DNA of 64,000 nucleotides from Chytridium lagenaria (Eukaryota; Chytridiomycota; Chytridiomycetes; Chytridiales; Chytridiaceae). This document shows, in pieces, positions 22,729-35,473 of this stretch (its first letter is position 1; every line of letters begins with the position of its first letter). The notes under the pieces were generated by a model. It was given only the letters and a program-made list of their open reading frames with translations. It ran no database searches and was not told the DNA's origin. Both the position numbers and the translations under genes were made by a program. The stretch covers positions 62,001 through 126,000 of the forward strand of contig JAHLKC010000051.1 of NCBI GenBank assembly GCA_025449115.1. Reading direction: 5' to 3'.

Positions 22729-24876
22729 TCACCTCATATCATACCGTCGAATAATCTTAACCCCCTGTCTCGAAAAACACTGTGTATAAGCCGTGCTAGC
22801 TAAAAAAAACAACGCATCAGTCTACCATTCAACAAAACCACTCGGGGTGGCAAAGGAGTGGGGAAAGCGTGATAAGGGGGAGTGGGGTGTTTACCAGCCA
22901 TCCCAGGAAAGTTTTGGGGACTGTAGACGTGGAATATGTCGGAAATGACGGTCGCGAGAGAGGTTTGGAGACCTTGGGTGGCGGCTCTAAAGAATGGGGA
23001 GGTGAATATGGCGCGGACATGTGAGCAGACAAGAAAACAGATGGGCGAGAAAATTAAAGAAAACCCCCATAATTGAAAAAAGGGGTGGAGTGGAATGGAA
23101 AGGAATGGGAAGGAAGGAAGAGCAAAAAAAAAAAAAAAAAAAAAAAAAGTTAACAAAAACCATAGCGTAATAAATAAATTAAAAAAAAAACAATGCATGA
23201 AGCTAACAAAAAAGAAAATTAAAAGCAATCGTAAAAAACAGGACATGTATGCTCCCTCCCCCCCAATCACCCAAAAAATAATAATAAGAAGATACATACA
23301 GTAAAAATATGCTAAGATAAAGTAAAAAAAACAACAATAACAAGATAAAGCAAAACAAAAAGAAAAGAAAAAAAATAAGAAAACCCCAAACAAAAACAAA
23401 CACAACCCAAAAACAAACCAAACCAAACCCCCCCCAAAAAAAAAAAAAAAAAAAAAAAACAAAAAAACAACCCTCTCACCTCCCCAAATCATACAAATCA
23501 AATTTCAATCTATAATCCCCACTACTCCTCACGCTAACCTCCGGAAACACAAAAAAACATCCCAACCGTCCATCCGGATCCACAAGTGTGAAACACTGAC
23601 TCGTCAACGTCCCCGTAATCACTTTCCGATTCGACCGGTAATTCAGACCGTCGATGCGGACCGGTATGGATGTGAGAGGAACAGTGGAGTTTGATGATGG
23701 GGGCGTAGGGAGGGTGATGGAGGTTTGGAGAGTGGAGACGCGGTTGGAGAGGGAGGGATGGGGTTGAGGGATATGGAGAGGGGTTGGAAGGGAGAGGGGG
23801 AGGGGGATGGTGTATTGTGTTGAATTTACAGGTAGGCTTCATATTCAGAACAAACATGAAGGAAAAGTTTAAAAGAAATAATGATTAGATTCTTAAATAA
23901 AACCATCTGAAATCGACAAAAAAGTAAATCATTCACTGCACGAGCTTGTGCGAGCAAGCATACAATGCATAGCGTCGAATGGAACCAAAAAAAAATGAAT
24001 AAAAAAAATAATAAAAAAATAATAAAAATATTAATCAACAGCAAAAAAGAAAAAACATGAAAATGAAAAGCCTCCATACCTCTCCCCTTCATCCACCTCC
24101 TCATCCCCACCCCCCTCCTCTTCCTTAACAACCGTCCCACATCCTCCGGCATGGGCACAAGCAACCCCACATGCACCACAAACGACACCGCCTCCAAAGC
24201 CAACACATCAAACGTCATCCCCGTCATCTCCTCATCTTCACAAAAATGAACTCGAACACTTTAAAATAAAGGCGTTAAAATAAAATTATTGACCCGTCGT
24301 GGGGGGAACCGGGGGTTTGGGCCCGTCAACCTTAATTTTTTTTTTGGGGGGGAGATGGGGTGTCGCGGGGGAATGGAGACGTGTGGCTGAATTCAACGAA
24401 ACAAGTCGATCGTTGCTTATCGCAAGCCACGCCGCCCCTACCATCCAAACCTTGCTCCCACTCCTATGAAGGAAGCCCCCACCCTCAACATTTAAAACAG
24501 GCATTCGACACCCCCCCAATCACCTCATCAAAAAAAACTCGCCAAACATAAACACTCACATTGGCGGTGGATCCACCGTCCTCCGATCCCTCAACGACGC
24601 CCTCGATATCCTCGCCTGCACAGGCTGCTGCACAATCTCAAGCCAATACCTCTTCATCCCCGTCTTCCCACTCCCACCATTCACCATCGCCGCATCCTCG
24701 CCCGTCTTCCCACCATTCACCATCACCCCATCATCGCCCATCCCTTTCATATTCTCAGCCCCGCCCAGGGCCCCCGATACCGCCGGTGCCACGACTCGGG
24801 GGCTGACGGTAAGACCAGAAACCGACGCGGTACCGTCGTACGACCCTATTTCAGGATATATAAAGCCTCTGGTCAT
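22729..24876 (-). CDS. Velvet-domain regulatory protein (VelB/VosA/VeA type)
   Basis: Velvet proteins are fungal DNA-binding regulators with an NF-kB-like fold that link development and secondary metabolism to light. The first recognised exon (start 24876) has an Ala/Gly-rich leader, then the velvet opening YWLEIVQQPVQARI and DRRTVDPPP. A later exon (about 24066-24240) has VSFVVHVGLL. The exon around 23478-23830 carries GTLTSQCFTLVDPDG, LGCFFVFPEVSVRSSGDYRL and KFDLYDLG, the most diagnostic core. The next (from 22895) gives ISDIFHVYSPQNFPGM. The last exon, 22729-22799, gives CFSRQGVKIIRR, the family ending, with stop at 22729. A Pro/Ser-rich insert interrupts the middle (23650-23830). Exon boundaries between 24240 and 24540 are unresolved. 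The subfamily cannot be decided by eye. Confidence 0.85.
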
Positions 24877-27470
24877 TTGTTTTTTTTTTAAAAATTTCGG
24901 TAAAGTTTAAAAACAATCAGAACAATCAGGCGTAAAAATTAAAAAAAGGGAAAGGAGGAATCGCCTTTTATAAGAGAAAAAGGGAGATGTGTTGATGGCG
25001 GGAAAAGGGTAATAGTTTTGGAAATTTTTAAACCCTCGAATCCTAAATATACCACACGGATCCGCATGTAGTGCAGCCCAGGTTAACGGTAAAACTTTAA
25101 GTATCTCGTCCCCTTTCCTCCACCTTCACTAACTACCCCCAATGTGGAGAATGCAGCAAATTAAGTCCCATGAAAACTTTTTTTAGAGCGAAGTTCCGCC
25201 GGATGCACTTTAGACCCAAATCAGGTCAACAAGTCCTGTTGAGCCGAGGCTGCGGTGGCTCTTCTGTGAGAGAAGATCGGCGCTTATTTTGGAGGGGAGA
25301 GGGGGGGGATTGCAGGTGATGGAGGGGATGTGGGAGCTGGGGAGGGATGGTGGGAGGGAGCGAGCAAGGTGTGTAGTCGGGGAGAGGTGGTTGACTAAAA
25401 TTTTGGGTTGGCAGACGTCCATATGGTGAAAACTAGCATCCCAGAAGGTTTGTTTCCGAGCATTTACAAATTGAGTGGATAAGTCTATGACTTGGGACTG
25501 AAAGGGGGAAAAAATGAGAAACAAAAGAAAGTAGAAGATGGATAGATGGATGGGTGGGTGGAGATGGATGGATAGGTGAGTGGATGGATGGATGGGATGG
25601 ATGGATATCTAGAAAAGAGGGTGCAAGAGCCCGCGCTGTTTTTTACCTTCAACTAAAATAAACAAAAGTCCTTAACGACCTCGGACACTTGAGACAGTAT
25701 GAAATCAAGTATCCAAAGACTCCTGTCTTGTTGATGAAAATTGCGAATGAAGATAGAAGAAAAAAAAAAAGTTTAGAAAAAAGGTAATGCATGGCTGAGA
25801 AGGATGGGAGGGTAAATGTGTGAAAGCGGAAGAGGGTAGGATGCTATGAAGAATGCCATGGTTGAGGCCAGATGTTTCAAGGGATAAGAAGATGCACGCA
25901 CACACTCGCTCCTTTCTTTCAGCTTCCCTTTGGGTTTTCCGGTGATTAAGCAAGAGTCTACTTGTGTATGGATCGTCCAGATGAGTAGTTTGATTTGTAT
26001 CCAGTGTATGGAAATGATGACTGCGGGTCCGAATGCGTGAGTGATGAGGGGATAAAAAGTGCCTTCTTTGATCCGTTGTAGGGTGTGGGTATGTAGAGTG
26101 ATGGGATGGATGCTCGTCGACTTGATCCTCTTTTTGTTTTAGCGGAGAAGAGTTGGGGGGATAAATGTTGTTGTTGATGCGGGCCAGTTGGAGTTGAGAG
26201 TTGATAAGATGTGGAGTTTTGAGAAATGTGATGGTGTATATTAATTTGAGAAAATCAAGTAAACACCTGAGTGTGTGTATAGTTAGTTTTTATAAAAATT
26301 CCTATTTCAGGGAACTGTTGCCGCCCCCTCGGTCTCTCTCTCCTCTCTTTTTTTTTTTAAATTCTTTTTATTTTACGTATTTTACTTTACCGATTTTATC
26401 ATGAATCCGAGGGCATGGTCTAGTGAAGAATACGTTCTTCTGAAATGTTTATTGTGAATGGATGGATGGTCGATGGGATGTAAACTATGTATATGCATAT
26501 ATGGATGGATGTATGAGGACGACGGGTTGACTGACTGACTTACTGACTGACTATATACTGACTAAACTAAAGTTCAGTTCAGAACTGGTTGGTTATGGAT
26601 ATCCAGGGCGACGAGTAGTTGGTTGCGGGGGGAAGGGAAGCGTTGGGGGGGAAAGGAAAAAAAAAAAGGATCGATGCGGTGTGCGCAGCCGGCGTCGGAA
26701 GTTGAAAAGCAGAAAAAGAAAAAATTAAATTTAAAAAATCTGACAATACTGTTACACAAGGAGTATGGCATTGGGCCATTGGCCGTGAGGCGGGGGGGGG
26801 GATGCTTGAATATTAAAAAACAAAAATAAACAAGAAAAAGACGGACCCAAAGGAATGTGAAACATTAAATATTCCAAATGGGGATATTCCCCGGGAGTAT
26901 CTTTCCCTTTGGCTTGGATTTCTTATAATAAATATGTGATGAAAGATTCCAAGCGAATGTATTTATTATGTCCGCACTCTCGGGGAAATAAAGGGACGGG
27001 CGGAATGCTGTTGTTCTTTCCACGTCTGATCATTCGGATGGTCACGCTTGTCTTCCGGAATCGACTCATGCATGACGTCATATAGAAACGAAAGAGCTGT
27101 CCCGAATTCCAGTGTGTGGGGAGCTATGTGGGGTATCCAACGGATGCGCAAGCAAAAAAAAGTCCTTGAGCGTGCGATGTAGCTGTATGGCATCTTCAAT
27201 ACGATAAAAAGTCCCTCTTACTATTTATTACGAGCATGACCTTTAGGAGCTTTTCAATCATAGCCAACCGTTTCGTGGAATGTATACTGTAGATTGACGG
27301 CTGCCGTGCGATGCGTGGGTTTTTTGATGACTCCACAGATAACTTAGATTTGTAAAATCAGACATATGAAGATGTCTGAATTAAAAACCTTGACGCAAAA
27401 AAAGAACTTCATTTTAAAAAAAAATGGAGTTATGCTACACAATAAAAACAACCAGTACCAGTGTGCTTCA
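24877..27470. other. Long AT-rich intergenic stretch with GATG microsatellites
   Basis: The velvet promoter should lie at the left end. A minus-strand segment 25210-25515 preceded by a good acceptor (ctttcag) reads VIDLSTQFVNARKQTFWDAS and could be an exon of an unrecognised gene; I found no partner exons. (gatg)n-type tracts lie at 25535-25608 and 26455-26515, followed by a (gact)n-like tract at 26525-26565. A 77-codon minus-strand stretch at 26966-27199 has no known motif. Confidence 0.4.
25535..25608. repeat. GATG-type tetranucleotide microsatellite
   Basis: Degenerate tandem gatg/gata/ggtg units. Similar tracts occur at 20985-21035, 21537-21625, 26455-26515, 50490-50540 and (attc/catc phase) 54735-54795, so this motif recurs across the window. 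Confidence 0.8.
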
Positions 27471-29536
27471 TCACAACTTTGCCGGTGACGGTCCCAACAT
27501 CTTTTCCGGCCTCACATACTGATCAAACTGTTCACCCGTCAAGAGCCCCAATGCCACCGTCGCCTCCTTCAACGACGTTCCCTCTTTATGCGCCTTTTTC
27601 GCGGCTTTCGCAGCATCTACCAAATTAATAAGTTCGGGACCGACGAGAGGAGGCGGGACTTACTGTCATATCCGATATATGGGTTCAACGCTGTAACCAG
27701 CATGAGCGATTCATTGAGAAGAGTGTTGATACGGGATTTGTTGGCAATGATGCCTGTGACGCAGTGGTTGGTGAAGGAGAGGGTTGCGTCGGAGAGGAGA
27801 CGGATGGAGTGGAGGAGGTTACGGATGAGGACTGGTTTGAACACGTTTAACTGTAAGAAGAAAAAAAAGGGGGGTCAGGCATAACTGCGATTTAGGTAAC
27901 GTGATGGTACCTCAAAGTGGCCTTGAGCGCCCTGCATTTAAACAAAAAACATTAGGTCACGTCAACTATAAGGGTTCGGAGAACGGAAGTAAAAAAAACT
28001 CACGGCAACCGCAATAGCAGTATTGTTTCCAATGACTTGTGCGCAAACCATCGTTAGAGCCTCACACTGCGTAGGGTTCACCTATGTATTTTCGTGTGTA
28101 TCAGACTCTATCACGCTCAAAAAGAAAAAAGGATAGTTACCTTTCCTGGCATGATGGAAGATCCAGGTTCGTTTTCAGGGAGGGAGAGCTCACCAAACCC
28201 GCAACGAGGGCCAGAACCTGGTCGAGAAATGAGAGTGAGAACGTGGCGCGGGAGATGCAGGGGAAGGGGTAATTACCGAGTAGGCGGATATCGTTGGCGA
28301 TTTTGTTAAAGGAAACTGCGAGGACATTAAGGGCACCACTTGCTTCCACAATGGCGTCATGGGCGGCGAGGGCTTCAAACTACACGAATTCCGAAAATAT
28401 GAAGTATATAAACAAACAAATTAAAACAATTGTAAAGGGGAAGCCCGTAATTAGACAGAAACTTAAGAAAAAGTGGGATCTTTAGGTAAAAAAAAGAAGA
28501 AGTTAAAAGGAAAGAACAAAAAGACTAACCTTGTTGGGTGCAGTCTGGAAGGGCAATCCCGTAATCTCCGATAACTTGCTAGCAATATTCACATCAAACC
28601 CAACCGTCGTATTCAACCCGTCCCCACCGCCGTACCCCCCTGCGCCAACAAACAAAGTCTCGGCAACACCCCCTTCACCCTCTCAATCCCATACTCCACC
28701 TGTTTAGCATACCCCGAAAACTCCTGTCCAAGCGTCAAGGGTGTAGCATCCTGAAGATGCGTCCTCCCAATCTTGATGATATCCTTAAACTCTCTCGCCT
28801 TTGCGTCCAACGCTGCATAGGTTTGCTTGAGAGCTGGGAGGAGACGGTGATGGATTTCATCGACAGCCGAGATGTGCATAGCGGTTGGGAAGGTGTCGTT
28901 GGAGGATTGGGATTGGTTCACGTGATCGTTGGGGTGGACGGGGTGTTTGGAACCGAGGACACCGCCGAGAAGTTCGATGGCACGGTTAGAGATGACTTCG
29001 TTGGCGTTCATGTTGGTTTGGGTGCCGGAACCGGTTTGCCATACGACGAGAGGGAAGTGGTCGTTGAGTTTACCCGAGATGACCTTTTTTCAAACACATG
29101 GATCAGGTGTTAAACAAAAACAAAGAAACAAGGCAAACCTCTTCGGATGCGGCGACAATGGCGTTACCGATTTTGGGGTCGAGACCATCATGTTGCATGT
29201 TGACGAGGGCGGCGGCTTTTTTGATGTAGCCAAATGCGCGGATGATGGGTTCGGGCATGCGTTCGACCGGGCCGCCAATGTTGAAGTTTTGATAGGATCT
29301 AAAGGATGTTTGAGGTAAGGAATAGGTTTCGGAGAGGAATGTGGGGGTACCTTTGGGTTTGGGCTCCCCAGTAACTTGTTGCGGGGACATTGAAAGCGCC
29401 AAAGGTATCATGCTCTACTCGGATTTCACCCTGGTTTTTGATAGAAAATGGTTAATGATCATTTAAACAGATAAATGGGGGATCGAGAAGGGAGGTGGGT
29501 GGGTGACTCAACTGGCTTTGAGTTCATTGGATGCAT
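27471..29536 (-). CDS. FUM1: Fumarate hydratase, class II
   Basis: Fumarase reversibly hydrates fumarate to L-malate in the TCA cycle. Introns split the gene into many exons on the minus strand. In order the sequence shows [93 protein letters not shown] (the fumarase/aspartase signature with the catalytic Ser loop), [15 protein letters not shown] and [11 protein letters not shown], with stop at 27471. An ATG at 29527 (MNSKP, spliced to GEIRVEH in phase 0) or 29536 (MHPMNSKP) gives a short N-terminus without a clear mitochondrial presequence. A longer in-frame upstream extension exists, so targeting is undecided. The sequence crosses several introns without conserved-frame loss except around 28620, where the exon boundary is unclear. 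It is head to head with DPH5, about 290 bp apart. Confidence 0.93.
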
Positions 29537-29827
29537 GATGGGATGAATGAAGTACCGAAGAAAGAACGAGGTTGCCAGTAGTATAAGAGTTTTAAAAAAA
29601 TGTTGATGACGGTTTTGAATGTGCTGTGATGCTGATGACGGTTTGAAATATGATGATGAGGGAATGCGTGTTTTCTTTTTTATACAAAGAGAAAACGAAG
29701 GGATGACGGACTGAACACGCAACGTCAACCCACATCTGACTCGGAGTGACTCTCATGACAAACCGCAAAGGAAGGGCTTGTCCAAGCCGGAATTGTCACA
29801 TCAAAAAAAAAAGGTAAAAAAAGAAAG
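29537..29827. promoter_or_regulatory. Shared divergent promoter region of FUM1 and DPH5
   Basis: About 290 bp separate the two start codons, so both promoters must lie here or overlap the genes. A 'tatacaaagag' sequence at about 29680 is the only TATA-like element noticed. A bidirectional promoter is inference from layout. Confidence 0.45.
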
Positions 29828-31156
29828 ATGCTCTACATCATCGGACTCGGTCTGGGTGACGAAAAGGACATCACCGTCAAAGGTCTCGAAGCCGTCAGAT
29901 CATGCGAGAGAATCTACCTCGAAGCCTACACGTCCATCCTTACCGTCCCCAAGGAAAACCTTGAAGCATTCTATGGCGCAAAGAGCCCATCGTCATTGCA
30001 GACAGGGATATGGTGGAGCAAGAGGCTGACAAGATCCTGGAAGGGGCTGACAAGATCAATGTTGCGTTTCTCGTTGTAGGGGATCCATATGGGTGAGAGG
30101 AATATCCACCCTCTTCCTTCTTTCCTTCCTTATTTGGTTCATTCTTTGAATTTACTGAAACGTGGTTTTAGGGCCACCACACACACCGATCTTGTGATTA
30201 GGGCACAGGAATGTAATATCCCTGTATCGTCAATTCATAATGCGTCGATTATGAATGCGGTAGGGTGTTGTGGGTTGCAGTTGTATAATTATGGGCAAAC
30301 AGTCTCAATTGTGTTTTCACAGAGACATGGAGACCGGATAGTTTTTATGATAAGATGAAGCAGAATAAGGATATTGGATTACATACACTTTGTTTGTTGG
30401 GTAAGTATTTCAAGGTTACTTTTCTTCTATCATTTTTTTATTTCTTTATTGGTCGTTTTGCTTTCCTCTTTTTTTATGTATTGCACCTTTTCATTCCTCT
30501 TTTTGATTGTTTAAAGTCTTTCGCTATTTCATTTACTTCCCTGTTATTATTTTCACCCCCTTTCCTCTCTACTGTTTTTTTGTTTGTTGACGATGACGTG
30601 ATTCATGACTCTCATCATTTTATTGATTCCTTCCGTTTCCCTAATGTCAATACTTTTCAGACATCAAAGTGAAGGAGCAATCCATCGAGAACATGGCTAG
30701 GTTTGTATAAAACTTTTACTATTAATTTAAAATGATTTATTCTTCATTATGGACACATAGTTCATTTATAGATCTATAATTTTAAATGTTATTTCACAGA
30801 GGACGTAAAATCTACGAACCACCCCGTTTCATGACCGTCAATCAAGCCGTGGAGCAACTCCTTGAAATCGAAGAACTTCGTGGCGAAAAAGGTTTGCATT
30901 TCTTCCGTATCTTCATCTCCTTTCTTCCTCTTAATAGTAAAACCTAACACCACACATATTAGTCTGCACCCCCAACACCATCGCCGTCGGTCTCGCCCGC
31001 GTCGGTGCACCCGATCAATGCATCATCTCAGGAACCCTGGAAGACCTGTTACACGCAGACTTTGGAGGTCCCCTTCATTCTCTGGTGATTGCGGGGACGA
31101 TGCATTTTTTGGAGGCGGATCTGATGAGACTTTTGCGGTGGATGTGGAAAGTTTGA
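29828..31156 (+). CDS. DPH5: Diphthine methyl ester synthase
   Basis: DPH5 uses S-adenosylmethionine to methylate the modified histidine of elongation factor 2 during diphthamide synthesis in the cytosol. The start at 29828 gives [20 protein letters not shown] and [13 protein letters not shown], the canonical N-terminus. It continues with [26 protein letters not shown], then after an intron (acceptor before 30171) [48 protein letters not shown] and HTLCLLD. Later exons carry [32 protein letters not shown] and [20 protein letters not shown], ending at TGA 31154-31156. Two single-base frame breaks occur: near 29982, and at a T-run at 30314-30317, where one extra T would restore VSIVF-FTETWRP. 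Such a conserved gene is unlikely to be dead, so assembly errors are the simplest reading. Confidence 0.93.
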
Positions 31157-31885
31157 TAAGTTTTGTGGGGTCGATAGGAGTCGGTAAAAATAATGGTTTT
31201 TTGGTTTTCTTTCCGGAGAGATGGGTTATATAGAGGTATGTGTATATATGGGTAGAGAATAGGAGATGGTGATTTGTAGACACGCGGATTTGGCCTTCTG
31301 GGAGGTTTTTGGTGCGGGTATTTTTGGAACGAGCCCACACCACTCTCGGCATTCGGGTGTAATGTATTCGGAGTCATCCACTTTTTTTGTTAGAAATTTA
31401 AAAAATCTGTGACAATTTCAAGGGTTGTTGTTGTTGAGATTTGCCTTGTCAGAAAGAGAGAACATCACACAACACTGTTTCCTTCCGTCATCATCGTCAT
31501 TGCGTCGTCGTCGTCGTTTATTAAAGACGAGCGCTGGAGAATACAGGTGATAACTGAGAGGAGTAATAAACGGAGAGGATCGTGATATTGCGTCGTGGGG
31601 TGGATTTATCTGCGAGGGAGAGGTCGGAAAGACGATTAGTGTGAAGGAAAGATCATTGTTGAAAACGGTGTTGAGGGGGGAGTCTGTTATATAGAGTTGA
31701 GGTTGTGTGAGTGTTTGCTTTCATACCTTTTACCCTCACCCTCATTTGACTCTATTTGATAAGCGGTATCACTTTCATCAACTCACCACACACCATCTTG
31801 TGTCAAAACATGACACGATCGTCATTTCTCTAATCCTCAAACTCCCATCCATCAGCTTTAAACAGAAAAGAAAAGGACGCCAGAC
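31157..31885. other. Intergenic
   Basis: Contains a (gtc)n-like stretch around 31490-31520 and no supported gene. Minus-strand open stretches here overlap the 3' end of DPH5 and look like shadows. Confidence 0.4.
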
Positions 31886-34826
31886 ATGGATCCTCCAGAG
31901 GAAGCCTACACCTCCACATTCCTCGACGACGATGATGAGGATTTTCCGAATACCATCCTCTCCCCTCCCGCCTCCGTCACAGTCTCCCTTCAACTCCACC
32001 ACCCACCGTCATCACCTCAAGCATGACCTTAGATGACCCTGACGACAGAAAAAAGCAACGAGCTTGGTTCTCCCCTCGACGGGAGGCGGGACAGCGTTCC
32101 AAGGGATAGTAAACCGTCGTCAGCTAAATCTTCCCATGTGGTGGTCATGTTGAGTGATGACGCGATCGTCCCGGCTCAGTCTACCACAACACTTCCACCA
32201 CTGAAAAGAAGGAGTAAAAAGAATGACCAACAATCACAACAACAACGACCGTCGAGGTCTCGTCCTACACATCCTCAACGTCGCTTATCGTGGATTCACC
32301 CTCCCTCCCTCACTGCCTACCTTCAAAACGGTCTCCACGTCATTCCTTCTCCAACACCACCTCCTTCAACCCTCCTCCCTGACCTTGTCTTCTCCCTCTC
32401 CACCTCCCGTCTCATCCATCTCCTCCCTTCCCTCCCCGTAACCCCTCTTCCCCGCTTCCTCCTTCTCACCCTCACCCTCCTCACCACCCACTCCCTCCTC
32501 CTCCACGACCACGACCTCCACCTCTCTCATGACGACCTCTTAAACACCCTCCACACCCTCCTCCGCACATCCCTCCTCATCGGCCTCTCATGGTCTTCCA
32601 CCCGTCTCAAACCCTCGACCCATCTGTCATGGCCTTCCTCCTCTTCATCATCACAACCCGCGCCATCCACTCCCTCTCCTGGTCTCTCATCGTCATCATC
32701 GAAGCAAGCCGTGGGAAAAACCTCAGCGTCGTCATGGTCTCCCGCGTCCTGCTGGATCCCTCATCCCAACCGCATTCTGGGTCTCTGGCGTCCTTGTCCC
32801 CCCGCTTATGAACGGATGGCGGGAAACCCTTTGGGGTGTAGCGGTTGGTTGGGAGGTCATTGTCAGCACCGGGCTCATCCATCTCTATGAGCATCGCGTT
32901 GCCCTCCGTTGCGCGAGGGACGCGGATCGGCGTGGTGATGACCTCGCGTCGTGGTCCACCATCGTCCCCGTCGTCAGAGACTGGAATAGAGACATCAAAG
33001 ACCGTCTCGTCCGTCTTACCGGTTTGCTCGCCATGTCAGTGGGGTTTTGGGCGATATACCCATTGAGAAAGGGATTGGGAGATATGGATGGCGTGTTGAT
33101 CCCTTACAGTATCGGTCCGTTCCTCATCTCATCCGCTGCATTCGCCATCGTCATGTCGTTGGAACGCATCGCAGTCTCCACCAGTCCTTCCGTGCTTCAC
33201 TCTCACCACACCTCTCTCATCGTCCCAGAATCTGATCGACCACCCGTCATCGAGTCACCCCCAAAACGTTCACTACGAAGAGGTATTGGAACATTGGCCG
33301 CCGCAGCCGCTGCAGCTGCCGCCCTCCGTTTCGGCCCCTCCAAAACGTCCACCCTCTCCAGCGCATACGGTACCCATCGCAGCCGTGCCGATCTTGTCAC
33401 AAAACCCCGTCGCGGCCGTCGAGTCCTCGCCTTCCAAACTCAAACCACACCCCCACTTTCAACTCTCTGGCGTCTCCTCCAATTTCCTCTCCATCTCTCC
33501 ATCCTCGTTGCCGGCTGTGGACTGCGCATGATTGTCCAGTCCCTCTTCAACGAATGGAGTGGGATCTCAAATTACATATCAACTTACCCACCTGGGTTAG
33601 AAAACCTCGACCCAACTATATCCGCCGCATCACGATCCCCCTTCATGGATCCTTCCCTCCTCTCATCAGACTCCAACGCCCTCCCCGTCGCACCTCAAAT
33701 CTCTTCCATCCCGCTCCCATCTTCGAACAACCGCGCCATCACCACAACCCTCCCCCAAAACTACGCTAGCCTTCTTATGAACTACACCATCCAGCAAGGC
33801 ACATCCACTCGTTCAGCATGGGCATGGGATCCCACACGTGGTGAAACATTGCTATCATTGGGTCTCGCCGCTTTCGTCGTGTTTGCAGCTGCATCGTCCA
33901 TGACACTGTCGGTATCAAACTCTATCCTAGCTTGCACAGAAGAACCACAGGAAGATATTCAACCAATCCAGGAAATTCCTGACTCTCAATGGACGCTTCA
34001 AACACCAAAACGCCTACCACGTCGTCGGCCTCACACAAACCCCTCTTCTCTTCCCCCTCTGTTCCCATCCCCACCCCCGCTTCTCCCACATCCCTCCATC
34101 GCCTCTCTCCCCGCTACCAAAGACCCGTCATCAACACCCCTAACAACCCCAATGACGAGAAGTTGGACACGTCTCTCCCGGCGTCCCTCCAAACTCTCCA
34201 CCTCAGCGCTTCCACCGTCTCGCGATCTCTCTGAACGCGAGGAAGCGTTTTGGAGGGACGTTTGGGTGACATCTCCCGAGGCCAGCGTGAAATCACGGAG
34301 AGGCGGAACAGTGAAATCGAAACGGGGGACCGGGAAAAAAATGAAGGAAGCTATGAGTTCTGAATCAGAGGATGAGAGTAGTGATTCGTTAAAGGATGGA
34401 GGGTTTTACGAGGACGGAGAAGGGAGGGAGGATGATGAAGATGTGGAAGTTGTGGCATCCACTTCGTCACCTCTCCCTACGCCCCAACCTGTTTCACGTT
34501 GTGTCTCTCCAACGACGCGTCAAACGCCTCTCCGTGGGTTTCTTCTGCGTGTAGTGTTATGGGGTGGTTTGCTTGTTGCAGCTGTTCCTTTGGGATGGTG
34601 GATGGGGTCTTGGAGTGGGAAGGTTGGGACTTTGGGGAATGATGTGGAGGGATGGCCGCTGTGGAATGGGACCGGAATTATAGAGGATGAGGGGACTGTT
34701 ATGAGGGGGGATGCAGATGGATTTTGGACTTTGGTGATTTGTTGTGGGGTTATGGTTGTGGGGATGGTTGGGGAGGAGGTTGGGAGGTTTAGGAGAGGGA
34801 TGGCTTTGGAACATGACGTGGTTTGA
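31886..34826 (+). CDS. Polytopic membrane protein, unknown family (frame breaks)
   Basis: I do not recognise the family. A plausible start at 31886 gives an acidic N-terminus (MDPPEEAYTSTFLDDDDEDF), though frame changes before 32220 leave it uncertain. Hydrophobic segments follow: LIHLLPSLPVTPLPRFLLLT (about 32410), then in a second frame VMAFLLFIITTRAIHSLSWS (about 32640), then in a third frame LIPTAFWVSGVLVPPLMNGW, LLAMSVGFWAIYPL, IGPFLISSAAFAIVM, a Pro/Ser-rich loop with an Ala tract near 33300, LSILVAGCGLRMIVQSLF, LLSLGLAAFVVFAAASSM, and near the end VVLWGGLLVAAVPLGWWM and LVICCGVMVVGMVG. The last loop is Ser/Arg-rich and highly acidic (34360-34460). Hydrophobic coding continues through all three frames without splice sites, as expected if indels broke one gene. 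A large multi-span protein such as a transporter or scramblase-like protein is possible but unproven. Confidence 0.6.
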
Positions 34827-35473
34827 GGGGTTCATGGAGTTATCTTGGGGATTTGTTTTTGTTTTGTTTTGTGTTTCGCATGAAGCGTTGTTGTTGATGT
34901 TGTTCGTATTTTTTCCTTCCCTTTCCTTCTCTTAAACTTGGTTTCGTGGACATGATATTGAGTTTTAAGGACCTCGTCTTTACTCTCCTTGAATTTCTTT
35001 CTTCTCGCTGAATGTGGTAAACTCTATTGTTTTTGGATCTTACTGTTTTTTGTCCTCGTCATTGCCCCCATTTATTCATAACGGAAAAGCTACTGATTTC
35101 TTGTTTCCTTTAATTAAGACGACTATATTAAACCTGTAAAGACTTATTTAGGCTTATTGTTTTTATTTGTCGGACATTTGCAGTTTGTGGATTAACAAAA
35201 TTGGCCAATGTCTGTCAACGTTTTAGATCCTTTGTATCGCGGGTGAATAAGTTGTTTTAACGTCTTATATGATGTTTTATTTGATATTTGGTATATCACG
35301 TTTGACGCAAAAAATTACCATCTCCGTCGCGGGCAATATTTAGTGCTGGCCGAAAACAATGGAACTCTTTTCACGGTGACTCGTTCACGGTGTGTATATC
35401 GGAATATGAGTTTTGGACGTGTTTTCTCCTTTGGTTTCCTTAATATGCAAGAGAAATTTTCCCAGTAGGCGCC
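34827..35473. other. Intergenic, T-rich
   Basis: 3' region of the membrane-protein gene and upstream region of the F-box-like gene. No element recognised. Confidence 0.5.

Noticed and set aside
22254..22754. 166-codon plus-strand open stretch
   Set aside because: Composition is Lys/Pro/Thr/His-rich, as expected from A/C-rich DNA, and it overlaps the well-supported last exon of the velvet gene on the other strand.
22800..23501. 233-codon minus-strand open stretch with very Phe-rich sequence
   Set aside because: It is intron poly-T/poly-A sequence read as Phe/Leu around the real velvet exon; not a separate membrane protein.
32223..32441. Small Pro/Ser-rich open stretches in alternative frames at 32.2-34.2 kb
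   Set aside because: They are frame shadows of the C/T-rich membrane-protein gene.
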